The notes: generated from the sequence alone by a model not told the origin. A DNA stretch of 64,000 nucleotides from Psychrosphaera haliotis (GCF_039523615.1 NZ_BAAAFQ010000004.1:186001-250000); one strand, 5' to 3'; numbered from the stretch's first letter, positions 38,284 to 47,417 are shown. Numbers and translations: made by a program.

Positions 38284-39836
38284 TGTCGTTGTATAAAAGA
38301 CTCGTGATCTCACTCACATTGGTATTTGCCGGTATTATTTATTTAATAATTTGGTGGAGCGGTGAGTTACGAGAAAATACTCAATTAGAATCGGAGCAAA
38401 GGTTACACTTAGGACTCGCTAAACATTTAGTTCAAGACAACCCTCTGCTGGCGGATGGCGTTTATGATTACGATGGATTAAAAAACCTTTTTCATACACT
38501 AATGATGTTGGGTCCTAGCTTTGAGTTTTATTATCTCGACCCTAATGGAAAAATACTCACCTATTCTGCAGAACCAGGCAAGATTAAGCGTTCTCATATT
38601 GATATAGAGCCTGTTAAGCAGCTGATAAGTGGAATACAACCACTGCCCATTTTAGGTGACGATCCAAAGAGTTCAGGATTACTTACAAAACAACTTTCAT
38701 TAAATACAACTAGCCTATCAAACGAAGAGCCTGCTAATTCGATAAACCAAGACAAAAAGATTTTTTCAGCGGCGCCCGTTTATAATAACAACGTTTTACA
38801 AGGTTACTTGTATATGATTATTGGCGGCGAGATACATGACTCTATTTTGGCCGCCGTTAAAAAAGATAACCAATTTGGTGACACCTCAATTATCGCGGCT
38901 ATTTCTATTGCGTTTATGTTGGCTATTCTATTAGTGTTATTCCGTTTTTTTACATTACCTCTTTGTAAAATATCTAATTCACTAAAAGACTTAGGGAACG
39001 GACAATGGAATAAGCAAGGTGTTAGCTTAAATTTAGACTTTCCAAAAGATGACGAATTACAACTTGTTGTTTCAACTATAAATAACTTGCTTGGAAAAAT
39101 TCAAGGGCAGTTCTCTCAGCTAGAAAATATTGACGAGCAACGCCGTATCTTATTGGCAGACCTATCTCATGACTTAAGAACCCCACTGGCTAGCTTGCAA
39201 GGTTACATAGAAACGCTTTATATGCATGGGGAGCGTCTTTCGGCTGATGAACGTAAAAAGTTTATTAATATTTCCATGAAAAACTCTAAAAATTTAAAAC
39301 GCTTAATAGACCAGATATTTGAGTTGGCATATTTAGAAGGCGGCCAGGTGACGTTAAAAAATGAGTCCGTTGCCCTTGGAGAGTTACTTTATGATGTAGC
39401 AGCTAAATTTGAGCTCAAAGCGACCCGTAAAAACATTGTCATTAACGTTGAACCCGTAGAGTGCAATTACCAAATATTTACCGACATTGGTAAGCTTGAA
39501 CGAGTGCTCTCAAACCTAATTGACAACGCCATTCGACACACACCTAAACAGGGTGAAATTACACTTTCTGTTTTTGAAGTTATAGGCGACAAACAGCAGC
39601 TTCGAATAGAAGTAAAGGATACAGGAATAGGCATAAATCAGCAGGAGTTAGCGCATATTTTTCAGGCTCGTTATCGAGCTAGCAATACCCGTGAAGATAC
39701 TCAGCCTCACGCTGGTCTTGGCCTAGCAATAAGCAAAAGTTTAGTGGCTTTATTTAAATCGGACTTATCAGTAGAAAGCGAAGAAGGCACTGGCACTAGG
39801 TTTAGTTTCCAAGTGCCAAGAGTAACCAGCTTATAA
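38283..39836 (+). CDS. membrane sensor histidine kinase
   Basis: The 517-residue kinase starts at the ATG at 38283, with AAGGAG seven bases before it, overlapping the regulator stop. It has a membrane helix at about residues 8-28, a periplasmic sensing domain of about 170 residues, a second helix (about 203-225), a HAMP-like linker, a HisKA domain with H296 in LADLSHDLRTPL and a HATPase domain with GLGLAIS. The signal is probably periplasmic and could involve the spondin proteins. The gene ends convergently with the TPR gene, with a 6 bp overlap. Confidence 0.92.
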   Translation: MSLYKRLVISLTLVFAGIIYLIIWWSGELRENTQLESEQRLHLGLAKHLVQDNPLLADGVYDYDGLKNLFHTLMMLGPSFEFYYLDPNGKILTYSAEPGKIKRSHIDIEPVKQLISGIQPLPILGDDPKSSGLLTKQLSLNTTSLSNEEPANSINQDKKIFSAAPVYNNNVLQGYLYMIIGGEIHDSILAAVKKDNQFGDTSIIAAISIAFMLAILLVLFRFFTLPLCKISNSLKDLGNGQWNKQGVSLNLDFPKDDELQLVVSTINNLLGKIQGQFSQLENIDEQRRILLADLSHDLRTPLASLQGYIETLYMHGERLSADERKKFINISMKNSKNLKRLIDQIFELAYLEGGQVTLKNESVALGELLYDVAAKFELKATRKNIVINVEPVECNYQIFTDIGKLERVLSNLIDNAIRHTPKQGEITLSVFEVIGDKQQLRIEVKDTGIGINQQELAHIFQARYRASNTREDTQPHAGLGLAISKSLVALFKSDLSVESEEGTGTRFSFQVPRVTSL

Positions 39837-40961
39837 GCTTTGCAGGTCCTTTTTTGCTAAGTTTTCAAGGTTGTCAGCATGATCAATACGACTCAAATTT
39901 TGAAGTATTGGTTTTGCTTGCTCTGACTGAGCATTTAATATGTAAAGTTTCGCTAAACGATAACTTGCCCAGTGTTTGGAAGGCATAGCGGTTGATATAT
40001 CAGCTTTCAAATATTTATGTAATGCCGATATTCCCTCTTCAACATATTGCTCTGAGAAAACAGCGTTTCGCCCAAGCTGATATGTGGCATTAAGTTTTGA
40101 ATCTTTAAAGTCTTGTTCGCTCTCACCTGTGACCTCAGAGTAGTCAGCAATCGTGACTGCTTTGTTAAACGCTAGAAACGCTTTATCAAATTTCTTTTTT
40201 TGTTGGTAATAAAAGCCAACAACATATTGGGCCGTTGCACAGGTTTGAAATTCACTTTCTAGCGCCTTAATTATCTTTGTTTCAAGTTTTTCATCGTCAT
40301 CTTCCCTCGCTATACTGACTAAGCTTAATAATCCTTGCAGTCGGTTTATTTCAAGAAGTTCTGCTGCTGTTTTTTTTGCCTTTTTAAGCGAACCACCAGC
40401 AATGGCAGGCGCACCTAGATAAAACTGAATTAAACCTTGATACCCTTGCACATAATTTGTGTCTAGCTTTATGGTTTTGATAAAACCATTTTTGGACTTT
40501 TTAGCAAAAGCACCTGCGCTAAATATTGACGCCTGTTGGGCTTGGCTTCCATTGATCATAGCAAGCCAATAATGCAACTCTGGATCTGAAGGGAAACGAG
40601 CTATTAGCTGTTCCATTGTGTCGCTAGCCTGGTCTAGTTTATTTTTAGCTAATTGAATCCGCGCTTTTAACAACCCCTGTTGTTTTTTTGAATCTACCGA
40701 AGATACTAATTCTGCTATCATCGTTGCCGCTTGCTCTAATTCTCCAATATAAAGAAGCCTTTCGACTTCGACATATGAGTTATGAGTTACTTTTAGTGTA
40801 GGCGCGGTGCCAATCGTACTCTCTTTGTTCGCTTCGCCTTTAGTTTGATTTACAGACGCCGTTTGGGTTGCAATAGCAGCTTGGGTTGCAATAGCAGACC
40901 CGGTAAAGCTCACAACAAGCAGCGATAACGGCATTAACTTTATAGCTTTTTTCATGTTCAT
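39831..40961 (-). CDS. secreted TPR-repeat protein
   Basis: The 376-residue protein has a signal peptide (about 1-26) and helical repeats of the tetratricopeptide type along most of its length, with segments such as PSDPELHYWLAMING and GFYYQQKKKFDKAFLAFNKAV. A short duplicated stretch, AIATQ, follows the signal. It starts at an ATG with AAAGGA seven bases upstream. Its stop codon overlaps that of the convergent kinase gene. No specific function is recognised. Confidence 0.75.
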   Translation of the reverse strand: MNMKKAIKLMPLSLLVVSFTGSAIATQAAIATQTASVNQTKGEANKESTIGTAPTLKVTHNSYVEVERLLYIGELEQAATMIAELVSSVDSKKQQGLLKARIQLAKNKLDQASDTMEQLIARFPSDPELHYWLAMINGSQAQQASIFSAGAFAKKSKNGFIKTIKLDTNYVQGYQGLIQFYLGAPAIAGGSLKKAKKTAAELLEINRLQGLLSLVSIAREDDDEKLETKIIKALESEFQTCATAQYVVGFYYQQKKKFDKAFLAFNKAVTIADYSEVTGESEQDFKDSKLNATYQLGRNAVFSEQYVEEGISALHKYLKADISTAMPSKHWASYRLAKLYILNAQSEQAKPILQNLSRIDHADNLENLAKKDLQSL

Positions 40962-41003
40962 TTTGTTGTCCTTTAAAGCCTTGATTGAATTTAGGAAATG
41001 TTT

Positions 41004-41747
41004 TTATTTCACATTATAAATTTTACGGTACTTCGACGCGTATACATGAGACAAAAATCCACCCACAACACCAGGCATTATCCAGAACATGATTTGCATG
41101 TTGCTAGGCACTAAACCCGCTAAAAATGATTGTCCGCCAAAAACCAAAAATGCAGTATAAGCAGCAATACCCGACGCGATAATGTTAGTTACGTGCTCAA
41201 TAATCCAAGTGCGCTTACTAACTTCTGCACGAAAAATATACTTAAGCATGCCTATCGCCACAAAAAACGATAAAACACTAAAAATAGGATATAACAAACT
41301 TGCGCGCTGAAAGCTCAGCATACCAACGTAAACTGCAGATAACATTAATAAAAAAATAGGTACTAGGTGAGCAGGTGTTTTAAGTATTGAGCGATCGTCT
41401 TTTGCCTTAAGTACATTAATACCCTGTCGTGTTGTGCAAAGCACTAAGCAGGACAACATAAACAAAAATGCGGCTGTTGCTCTCGCTACCTCTACAACAT
41501 TGGTTGCTTGCTCCAATGTAAACTGGTTGTTTGGATCTCGTACGGCCAGCGGGTCAATAAATACTAACGTCGACATCAATATGCCGCTGTAGGCAACAAT
41601 GGTCATGCCTTTGGCAAACCAATTTCCTGCTTGTTTGTGAAAAGCGCCGCCTTTTTTGCTAAAGATGGGCAGCCAGAATATAACGAGTCCAGCACTTCCT
41701 ATTGCTATATGTAATACAAGTGCCAATTTATGAATTGATTCGTACAT
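41004..41747 (-). CDS. seven-helix membrane protein (DUF2306-like)
   Basis: The 247-residue protein has about seven membrane helices and starts with a conserved histidine-containing stretch (YESIHKLALVLHIAIGSAGL) and then GGAFHKQAGNWFAKGM. These are typical of DUF2306-type predicted membrane proteins, whose histidines may bind heme or metal. The function is unknown. It is divergent from a NarL-type two-component pair with a perfect palindrome in the shared gap, so the pair may regulate it. Confidence 0.7.
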   Translation of the reverse strand: MYESIHKLALVLHIAIGSAGLVIFWLPIFSKKGGAFHKQAGNWFAKGMTIVAYSGILMSTLVFIDPLAVRDPNNQFTLEQATNVVEVARATAAFLFMLSCLVLCTTRQGINVLKAKDDRSILKTPAHLVPIFLLMLSAVYVGMLSFQRASLLYPIFSVLSFFVAIGMLKYIFRAEVSKRTWIIEHVTNIIASGIAAYTAFLVFGGQSFLAGLVPSNMQIMFWIMPGVVGGFLSHVYASKYRKIYNVK

Positions 41748-41820
41748 GTTTAGTTCCTGTCATTGGAGTTTTGAAAAACTAGAATCAGCTTAACCTTCCC
41801 CAAAAAAACCAACAGTGCAT

Positions 41821-41847
41821 AAAGTCATGATTTAAAACCATGACTTT
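41821..41847. promoter_or_regulatory. 27-bp palindromic site in a divergent promoter region
   Basis: The perfect inverted repeat AAAGTCATG - 9 bp - CATGACTTT lies between the seven-helix membrane protein gene and the histidine kinase gene. A TTGACC that could serve as the -35 of the kinase promoter starts at the end of the palindrome. NarL-type regulators bind such inverted repeats, so the downstream regulator is the prime candidate. Confidence 0.6.
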
Positions 41848-41904
41848 TGACCTATTTTAACTCAACCTGTTATTTGCCATAATCAGTTAATATAAAAACA
41901 ATAA

Positions 41905-43146
41905 ATGAAGAATATGTCTTTCATTACTGCGGTAAAAAAACACATTAGAATAGAAGATGCAATTGGCGTAGGCACATGGTTTTTCGTCTTTTTTATTACA
42001 CTTCGAATGATGCCAAATGCTGATCCAGTCATTCAAAACAACCAACCTTTTATCATCCTTGGATTTTTGGGTTACTTAATTTGTTTTATTGGCGCAACTC
42101 GAACATTTGGTAATCGCTTGACTATTACCCACCAGCGCCTATTTTTCACTTTCATGCTGTTGTTTTCATTCTTCATCATGAGCCTTATCCCTTTAGACTT
42201 TTTACCTATTTTAACCATTGTTTGGGCAGCAATTTCACTTCACTACTTATCCCCTGCTCGGGCATTTTTAATCACTTCAGTTACCGTGTTTACATGGTTT
42301 GCGCTTTACGCAGTGTTATGGGAACAGCGCGCCGCTTTTTATAGTGGTTTACTTTATTATGCCTTCCATATGTTTGCTTTAATGACAAGCTTACAAGTGA
42401 TTAAAGCCCAACAAGCTTCTGACAAAGCCAAAGCGTTAAATGTTGAACTTGTTGCTGCTAAAGAGCTTTTAGCGGAGTCAACAAAACAACAAGAACGTAC
42501 ACGAATAGCAAGAGAGTTACATGATCTTCTAGGGCATCATTTAACCGCCTTGAATATCAACCTTCAGGTAGCTAACCATCTCACTGAAAAATACGACTCA
42601 CCAGCGGACTTAAAACAACCCATTTCTCAGAGTTACTTTTTAGCTAAATTACTTTTAAGCGATGTGCGCGAAGCTGTTTCGGTTATTAGAGAGAATCAGC
42701 ATATTGATATTGCTAAGGCCATAAAAGGCATTGAATCGTCATTCCCAAACTTAGTCATTAATGTGACCGATACCGAATTAAATATTGAAAACATTGAGCT
42801 TCTGCATGATTTATTGCGCTGTATCCAAGAGGCCGTGACTAACGCCATAAAACATGGCAATGCAAGTGTTGTAAATATTTGTCTTATTTCTACAGACACC
42901 ACAATTGAAGTTGAGATAACCGACAATGGCAACGGCTACGCGAATGGGAACCGGTGCGTAAATGAGAATCCAAACAATAAACAACTCAGCACTTCACTGC
43001 CATTTGGAAACGGTCTGACAGGAATGCAAGAACGCCTATCCTCATATAACGGAACTGCAACATTTGAAATTATTGGAACTCAAGTGACTATTAAGCTAAC
43101 CATCCCTTTATTAGATAAGGCTGAGGGAGCAAAAAATGACAATTAG
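41905..43146 (+). CDS. NarL-system sensor histidine kinase (HisKA_3)
   Basis: The 413-residue kinase has about five or six membrane helices in the first 170 residues and almost no periplasmic domain. This suggests sensing within the membrane, as in DesK. A coiled coil and a HisKA_3 domain follow, with H206 in IARELHDLLGHHLTAL, and then a HATPase domain. The regulator gene begins 11 bp before its stop. The membrane-state hypothesis is inference. Confidence 0.9.
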   Translation: MKNMSFITAVKKHIRIEDAIGVGTWFFVFFITLRMMPNADPVIQNNQPFIILGFLGYLICFIGATRTFGNRLTITHQRLFFTFMLLFSFFIMSLIPLDFLPILTIVWAAISLHYLSPARAFLITSVTVFTWFALYAVLWEQRAAFYSGLLYYAFHMFALMTSLQVIKAQQASDKAKALNVELVAAKELLAESTKQQERTRIARELHDLLGHHLTALNINLQVANHLTEKYDSPADLKQPISQSYFLAKLLLSDVREAVSVIRENQHIDIAKAIKGIESSFPNLVINVTDTELNIENIELLHDLLRCIQEAVTNAIKHGNASVVNICLISTDTTIEVEITDNGNGYANGNRCVNENPNNKQLSTSLPFGNGLTGMQERLSSYNGTATFEIIGTQVTIKLTIPLLDKAEGAKNDN

Positions 43147-43804
43147 TGTTTTGTTGGTTGATGACCAAATGCTAGTTAGAGAAGGTATTAAAAGCTTATT
43201 AAACCTCTCTGATTTTATAAAAGTAGTGGCCGAAGCAAATGATGGCAGCCAAGTCCTAGAGCAACTTTCACTGCACAAAATAGATATCATCTTACTTGAT
43301 ATGTCTATGCCTAAAGTGAATGGAATCCAAACGCTTAAGCTTTTACAAGAGAACAACATTGCCATTCCCGCTATTATTTTAACAACCTTTGACGATCACC
43401 AACTTGTGTTACAAGGTTTAACTAACGGTGCAAAAGGTTATTTATTAAAAGACGTGTCACTAGACACATTATGCAATTCAATTCAGACTGTTTTTGATGG
43501 CCATACCTTGGTGCAGCCAGCGATAACTGAAAGACTCGTAGCCGGTGTAAAAAATCAGTCTAGTGACTTATCGTCAACAAGTGCGAGTTTTATTTATCAA
43601 GATAATCAGGTGGAGCTTTCAAAAAAAGAGATGGAAGTAGTTAGGTTAATGGCTTGTGGTTATTCAAATAAGGAGATTTCAGAAGCCTTATTTAAATCTG
43701 AAGGGACTATTAAAAATCACGTGTCTAATATACTGTCTAAATTTGGAGTACGCGACAGAACGCGCGCCGTTTTAGCTGCTATTGAAATTGGCATATTAAA
43801 GTAG
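43136..43804 (+). CDS. NarL/LuxR-family response regulator
   Basis: The 222-residue regulator has a receiver domain with phospho-acceptor D55 and a C-terminal LuxR-type helix-turn-helix (about 158-215, with EVVRLMACGYSNKEISE). It is co-translated with the upstream kinase through an 11 bp overlap. It probably binds the palindrome before the kinase gene. Confidence 0.92.
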   Translation: MTISVLLVDDQMLVREGIKSLLNLSDFIKVVAEANDGSQVLEQLSLHKIDIILLDMSMPKVNGIQTLKLLQENNIAIPAIILTTFDDHQLVLQGLTNGAKGYLLKDVSLDTLCNSIQTVFDGHTLVQPAITERLVAGVKNQSSDLSSTSASFIYQDNQVELSKKEMEVVRLMACGYSNKEISEALFKSEGTIKNHVSNILSKFGVRDRTRAVLAAIEIGILK

Positions 43805-43825
43805 CCTTAGGTAACTGGGAATATT

Positions 43826-44524
43826 ATGTGCGGTAGACTTAACGTAATTGACGATATTGGTGTTCAACAACTGTGTGAGCAGCTCAATATACAGCTTTGG
43901 TCCGAACCCTTGCAGACAGGCCGCTTTAAACGTGCAACTGATAAAGTCACCATTGTTCGAGAAAAAGCTGGCATTACTCAAGCCGATAGCGCTATCTGGT
44001 GGTTATTATTAGACAATCAAACCGAAGGGTTTAAGCCGTCTAAATACACCTCGTTTAATACGCGATATGACAAGCTAAATGTGCCTAGAAGCGCAGGCTA
44101 TGTGCCTTTTAAAGAAAGCCGTTGCATCATCCCCGCCAAAGGTTTTGGTGAAACGGAGTTCGTTAACAAAAAGCCAACACACTATTACGACTTTGAGGCC
44201 GAAGACAGACAAGCTATAGCCTTTGGTGGTTTATACAAAGAATGGTTAAACGTTAATACGGGTAAAACAGCGCTGAGTTGCTCCATCATCACCTTACCAC
44301 CACATGAAAAAATCAAACACATTCATAGTAAAGCCATGCCTCTTATACTACCCCAAAACAAAGACTTACTGACTGCATGGTTAGACTCAGCTCAAACAAA
44401 CACTGAATTATTTAACCACCTGTTGCAGCCACACTTGCCACAAAACTTGTGGGCTCAGGCCATCGACAAACCGAGTACATTTAATGCCATTGGCGATAAA
44501 AAGCTGATAAATGGAGATTTCTGA
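43826..44524 (+). CDS. SRAP/HMCES-family abasic-site protein (YedK-like)
   Basis: The 232-residue protein belongs to the SRAP family, which crosslinks abasic sites in single-stranded DNA through Cys2. It begins MCGRLN, so the catalytic Cys2 is exposed after methionine removal. An asparagine in FNTRYDKL (N78), a glutamate in GFGETEF (E109) and a histidine in HIHSKAMP (H167) align with the usual active-site set. The usual GFYEW is replaced by GFGET, a notable divergence. It lies 22 bp after the response regulator but is functionally unrelated. Confidence 0.88.
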   Translation: MCGRLNVIDDIGVQQLCEQLNIQLWSEPLQTGRFKRATDKVTIVREKAGITQADSAIWWLLLDNQTEGFKPSKYTSFNTRYDKLNVPRSAGYVPFKESRCIIPAKGFGETEFVNKKPTHYYDFEAEDRQAIAFGGLYKEWLNVNTGKTALSCSIITLPPHEKIKHIHSKAMPLILPQNKDLLTAWLDSAQTNTELFNHLLQPHLPQNLWAQAIDKPSTFNAIGDKKLINGDF

Positions 44525-44637
44525 ATCTAAGAGCCGGAACTTCGAATTATAAGTTTTTAGTTTACATGTGACTCTGAATGTGACCCTACTTGTGGCCTGA
44601 TTGACGCATTGATGTATTAATTGAAGTGATATTTTGA

Positions 44638-44672
44638 ACCGCTAAAACCTTGATAGCCAAGGTTCTAGCGGT
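44638..44672 (-). terminator. hairpin after tRNA-Pro
   Basis: A 15-bp stem with one mismatch (accgctaaaaccttg / caaggttctagcggt, 5-base loop) starts 14 bp after the tRNA 3' end on the minus strand. No strong T-run follows, so it may be a processing or end-protection hairpin rather than a canonical terminator. Confidence 0.55.
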
Positions 44673-44685
44673 TTGTAGAAGGAAT

Positions 44686-44762
44686 TGGTCGGACTGACTG
44701 GATTCGAACCAGCGACCCCTGCTCCCCCAGAGCAGTGCGCTACCAAGCTGCGCTACAGTCCG
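44686..44762 (-). tRNA. tRNA-Pro (anticodon GGG)
   Basis: A 77-nt tRNA with a complete cloverleaf: acceptor CGGACTG/CAGTCCG, anticodon loop CTGGGGG giving anticodon GGG, T-loop TTCGAAT and an encoded CCA end. It reads codons CCC and CCU. It lies downstream of a GGDEF/EAL gene on the same strand, with its own promoter. Confidence 0.97.
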
Positions 44763-44767
44763 ATACT

Positions 44768-44804
44768 CAATATTGCTTGTAATGGGGACTAACAAGCAAT
44801 ATTG
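44768..44804 (-). repeat. perfect 13-bp inverted repeat in the tRNA-Pro leader
   Basis: The arms caatattgcttgt and acaagcaatattg are separated by 11 bases and end five bases before the tRNA 5' end. There is no T-run toward the tRNA, so it is not a terminator for the upstream gene. It would form a strong hairpin in the tRNA precursor. Confidence 0.75.
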
Positions 44805-44818
44805 GTTTATCTGTTTCG

Positions 44819-44846
44819 ATAATATAAAACTTTGATTTTAAATCAA
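44819..44846 (-). promoter_or_regulatory. promoter of tRNA-Pro
   Basis: On the minus strand TTGATT and TATTAT are 16 bp apart, just after the stop codon of the GGDEF/EAL gene. Transcription would start before the leader hairpin. Confidence 0.5.
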
Positions 44847-44864
44847 CTATAGAATGTTTATATG

Positions 44865-47417
44865 CTATTCAACCGGTGGTTTATTAAGCTCTAAGTTTCT
44901 ATTAGACTTATAAATATCTTGTAGCCATCTCATGTGCTCGATAAAAGGTTTTGGCTTCGAATACAAATAACCTTGTCCAATAGGGCAACCAAATGAAGTT
45001 AATAACTCTGCTACTCGCTCATTTTCAATGCCTTCTGCAACCGCATTGACACCTAAACGCTTCGCCAATGACAAAGTCACTTCTGTTATCGTTCTATTTC
45101 GTTCAGAAACATCAATGTTCATAAAGCAACGGTCAATTTTAAGTTCATGAAAAGGTAATTGACTCAAATAGTCTAAACTTGAATACCCTGTTCCAAAATC
45201 ATCAATGGCAATCTTAAAGCCTTGATTATAGAGTTGGGTTAAAACCGATTTAGCCTGCTCAGGATCATCCGCAGTTGCGGACTCTGTCACTTCGAATGTT
45301 ACTGTTTCATGTGAGATATTATAACGAGCAGCCGTTGTTAAAATATGAGCTACAAGGCCATTATCGTTAAAGTCTTTGCCCGATATATTAATCGACACAT
45401 TCGCTCTCAACTCCAGTTTGCACAGTTTAGAGTGTTGCTCAAAACCTTTTTCGATAACCCATTCGGTAAGTTGATGAATCACGCCTGTTTCTTCTGCAAT
45501 ATCAATTACCAAGGATGGGTCAACAAAACCTTCTTGTGGGTGAAACCATCTCAACAATAGTTCACTGCCGTAAACCTTGTTATTAACCATATCAATTTGT
45601 GGTTGGTGGTAAAGCTCTAAGTCACCTTGTTCAATGGCGTTTTGAAGATCAGCCGCTAACCTAAAGCGCTGCTGTATATCAATATTTCGCTGCTCATCAA
45701 AGCGAGCCCACTTCTTATTAGATTTACGACCGGATATTAGCGCTTGTATTGTTGTGCTTAATAATCGCTCTGGCTCTCTTGTATCATCAGGGAAACATGC
45801 AACCCCAGCAACACTGCTCACCGACATGGTCACGCCATTGAGGTTAATAATATTGGACACTGCATTTTGTATAGCTGAAACATTTTGCTCCAGCTCCTCA
45901 GCTTCTAAATCCCCAACAAACATAACGGCAAACCGAGACTCATCTATTCGTACAATATGATATTTTCGACCGTTGCTATCTTTTGCAAAGGTATAGGTCT
46001 CTTTAATCGTAGAAACATAAGCTTCAATATTAATAAAAAGTTGCTTGAAGAATAAGTTAGCCGACTCTACGCCTAGCGCAGGAATAAGATCTTTCGCTTG
46101 TGGAATATCAAATACCATTAAATAAACAGGTTTTCTGCCCGTGCCTACTTTTTTAATTGCCGATTCTAAAAGTATTTGATTTGGTAACCCCGTGGCTAGA
46201 TCGTGATTCATTCTATATTCCCGATCAATTTGATTCGCTCTGAACCTATCTAGCAAAGCGATAGCCATTAAACATATCTCAGCTAAAACTCCCAACAAAG
46301 AGCCGTTTCTCGTTAAAAAGTTATAACTAACAGTACCATTAAAGGCACCTACTGTTAGCATGCCTCCTGCTAACAAGGGAACCCATGAAACCAAGTAATA
46401 TCTTACCCAAACAACCTTACTATTAAATACCATAGCCAATAATGTAATAGCATATATATATCCAACAATAAGCATACCCATATAGAACCCAAGACTCACG
46501 CTTTCTTCTAAAAAAACACAAACTAAAGCGGACATAAATAGAAAATTTGTTAAGTAGATACCTGTCTTTACGAACATTGGCTTTATAGTTTCAAAACGTA
46601 AAAAACTAATTGCAAACCTAATAGCAAATGTTAAGGATAAAATGTGAATAGAAACAATAAGGTTTTTATTGCTCCAAATAGCTAGATCGCTCGGCATAAT
46701 AAAAAATGAAAAGCCATTAATCATAGATATGGCTGCTACAGTTGCCGATATATAGCAAATGTAATCGAGAAACGAGCGTTCTCTAACACCGCGATACATG
46801 AAGTAGTTGTAAATAACCATGATCATGCCAATTCCAAACAATGCGCCTAATAAAATAAGCTGGGCACTTGTTCGGTATTGAGAGTCGGTGACGGATTCAA
46901 TTAATACAGGCGTTGCTGTTGAGCCATTTGATTTTATTCTTATAAAGATATCTGTTGCGCCAGACATCCCACCAAACAAACTCACCTTTGGAGATACATG
47001 GTCTATGGCGTACTCAGAGGTATTTAGATCACCTAGTACCTTTTCAAAACGGACTTGCCCGTCGTTTATGGCGTAAAAATGAATTATATCTAATGTGGGG
47101 TTATCAACACTTACACTAAAAGGTTCAAGATACCCAAGGTTAGAAACTGTAGATATTTTGTACCACATTGAAAAATCCATGGAGTCTGGTGTATGAACTT
47201 TTTGTTTGTCTTGCTCAAACACCGTACTAGGTAATAATTTAACTTGGTCAATCGTCAGTACATTTGATGTATCGTCAATGTACTCGACATTAAACTGTTG
47301 ATAAATATCACTATCGTATTTGTCGGGCGAATAGAAAACAGCATAAACCAACGTAACTAACAACATTGTCAGCCACGCTAATATAACCAACATAGAACTG
47401 GGTTTGCTTAATACCAC
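44865..47417 (-). CDS. 7TM-DISM sensor with degenerate GGDEF and intact EAL domains
   Basis: The 850-residue protein is likely a c-di-GMP phosphodiesterase. It begins with a GTG, GGAG lying eight bases upstream. It has an N-terminal membrane anchor, a periplasmic DISM-type sensor (about 30-185), seven membrane helices (about 190-395), a GGDEF-fold domain whose signature is replaced by IDESRF (so probably inactive), and an EAL domain. In the EAL domain the first motif is ELL, and the DDFGTG metal motif is intact. The sensed molecule is unknown; DISM domains often bind carbohydrates. It follows dcd and apbC on the same strand. Confidence 0.9.
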   Translation of the reverse strand: MVLSKPSSMLVILAWLTMLLVTLVYAVFYSPDKYDSDIYQQFNVEYIDDTSNVLTIDQVKLLPSTVFEQDKQKVHTPDSMDFSMWYKISTVSNLGYLEPFSVSVDNPTLDIIHFYAINDGQVRFEKVLGDLNTSEYAIDHVSPKVSLFGGMSGATDIFIRIKSNGSTATPVLIESVTDSQYRTSAQLILLGALFGIGMIMVIYNYFMYRGVRERSFLDYICYISATVAAISMINGFSFFIMPSDLAIWSNKNLIVSIHILSLTFAIRFAISFLRFETIKPMFVKTGIYLTNFLFMSALVCVFLEESVSLGFYMGMLIVGYIYAITLLAMVFNSKVVWVRYYLVSWVPLLAGGMLTVGAFNGTVSYNFLTRNGSLLGVLAEICLMAIALLDRFRANQIDREYRMNHDLATGLPNQILLESAIKKVGTGRKPVYLMVFDIPQAKDLIPALGVESANLFFKQLFINIEAYVSTIKETYTFAKDSNGRKYHIVRIDESRFAVMFVGDLEAEELEQNVSAIQNAVSNIINLNGVTMSVSSVAGVACFPDDTREPERLLSTTIQALISGRKSNKKWARFDEQRNIDIQQRFRLAADLQNAIEQGDLELYHQPQIDMVNNKVYGSELLLRWFHPQEGFVDPSLVIDIAEETGVIHQLTEWVIEKGFEQHSKLCKLELRANVSINISGKDFNDNGLVAHILTTAARYNISHETVTFEVTESATADDPEQAKSVLTQLYNQGFKIAIDDFGTGYSSLDYLSQLPFHELKIDRCFMNIDVSERNRTITEVTLSLAKRLGVNAVAEGIENERVAELLTSFGCPIGQGYLYSKPKPFIEHMRWLQDIYKSNRNLELNKPPVE

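Noticed and set aside
44525..44690. Possible integration site or element remnant at tRNA-Pro
   Set aside because: No repeated tRNA 3' end and no integrase gene were found; only a short repeat of GTCACAT was seen in the gap.
44586..44795. A 69-codon minus-strand frame across tRNA-Pro
   Set aside because: It runs straight through the tRNA, and its tRNA-derived peptide (VAQLGSALLWGSRGRWFESS) is a well-known false gene pattern.
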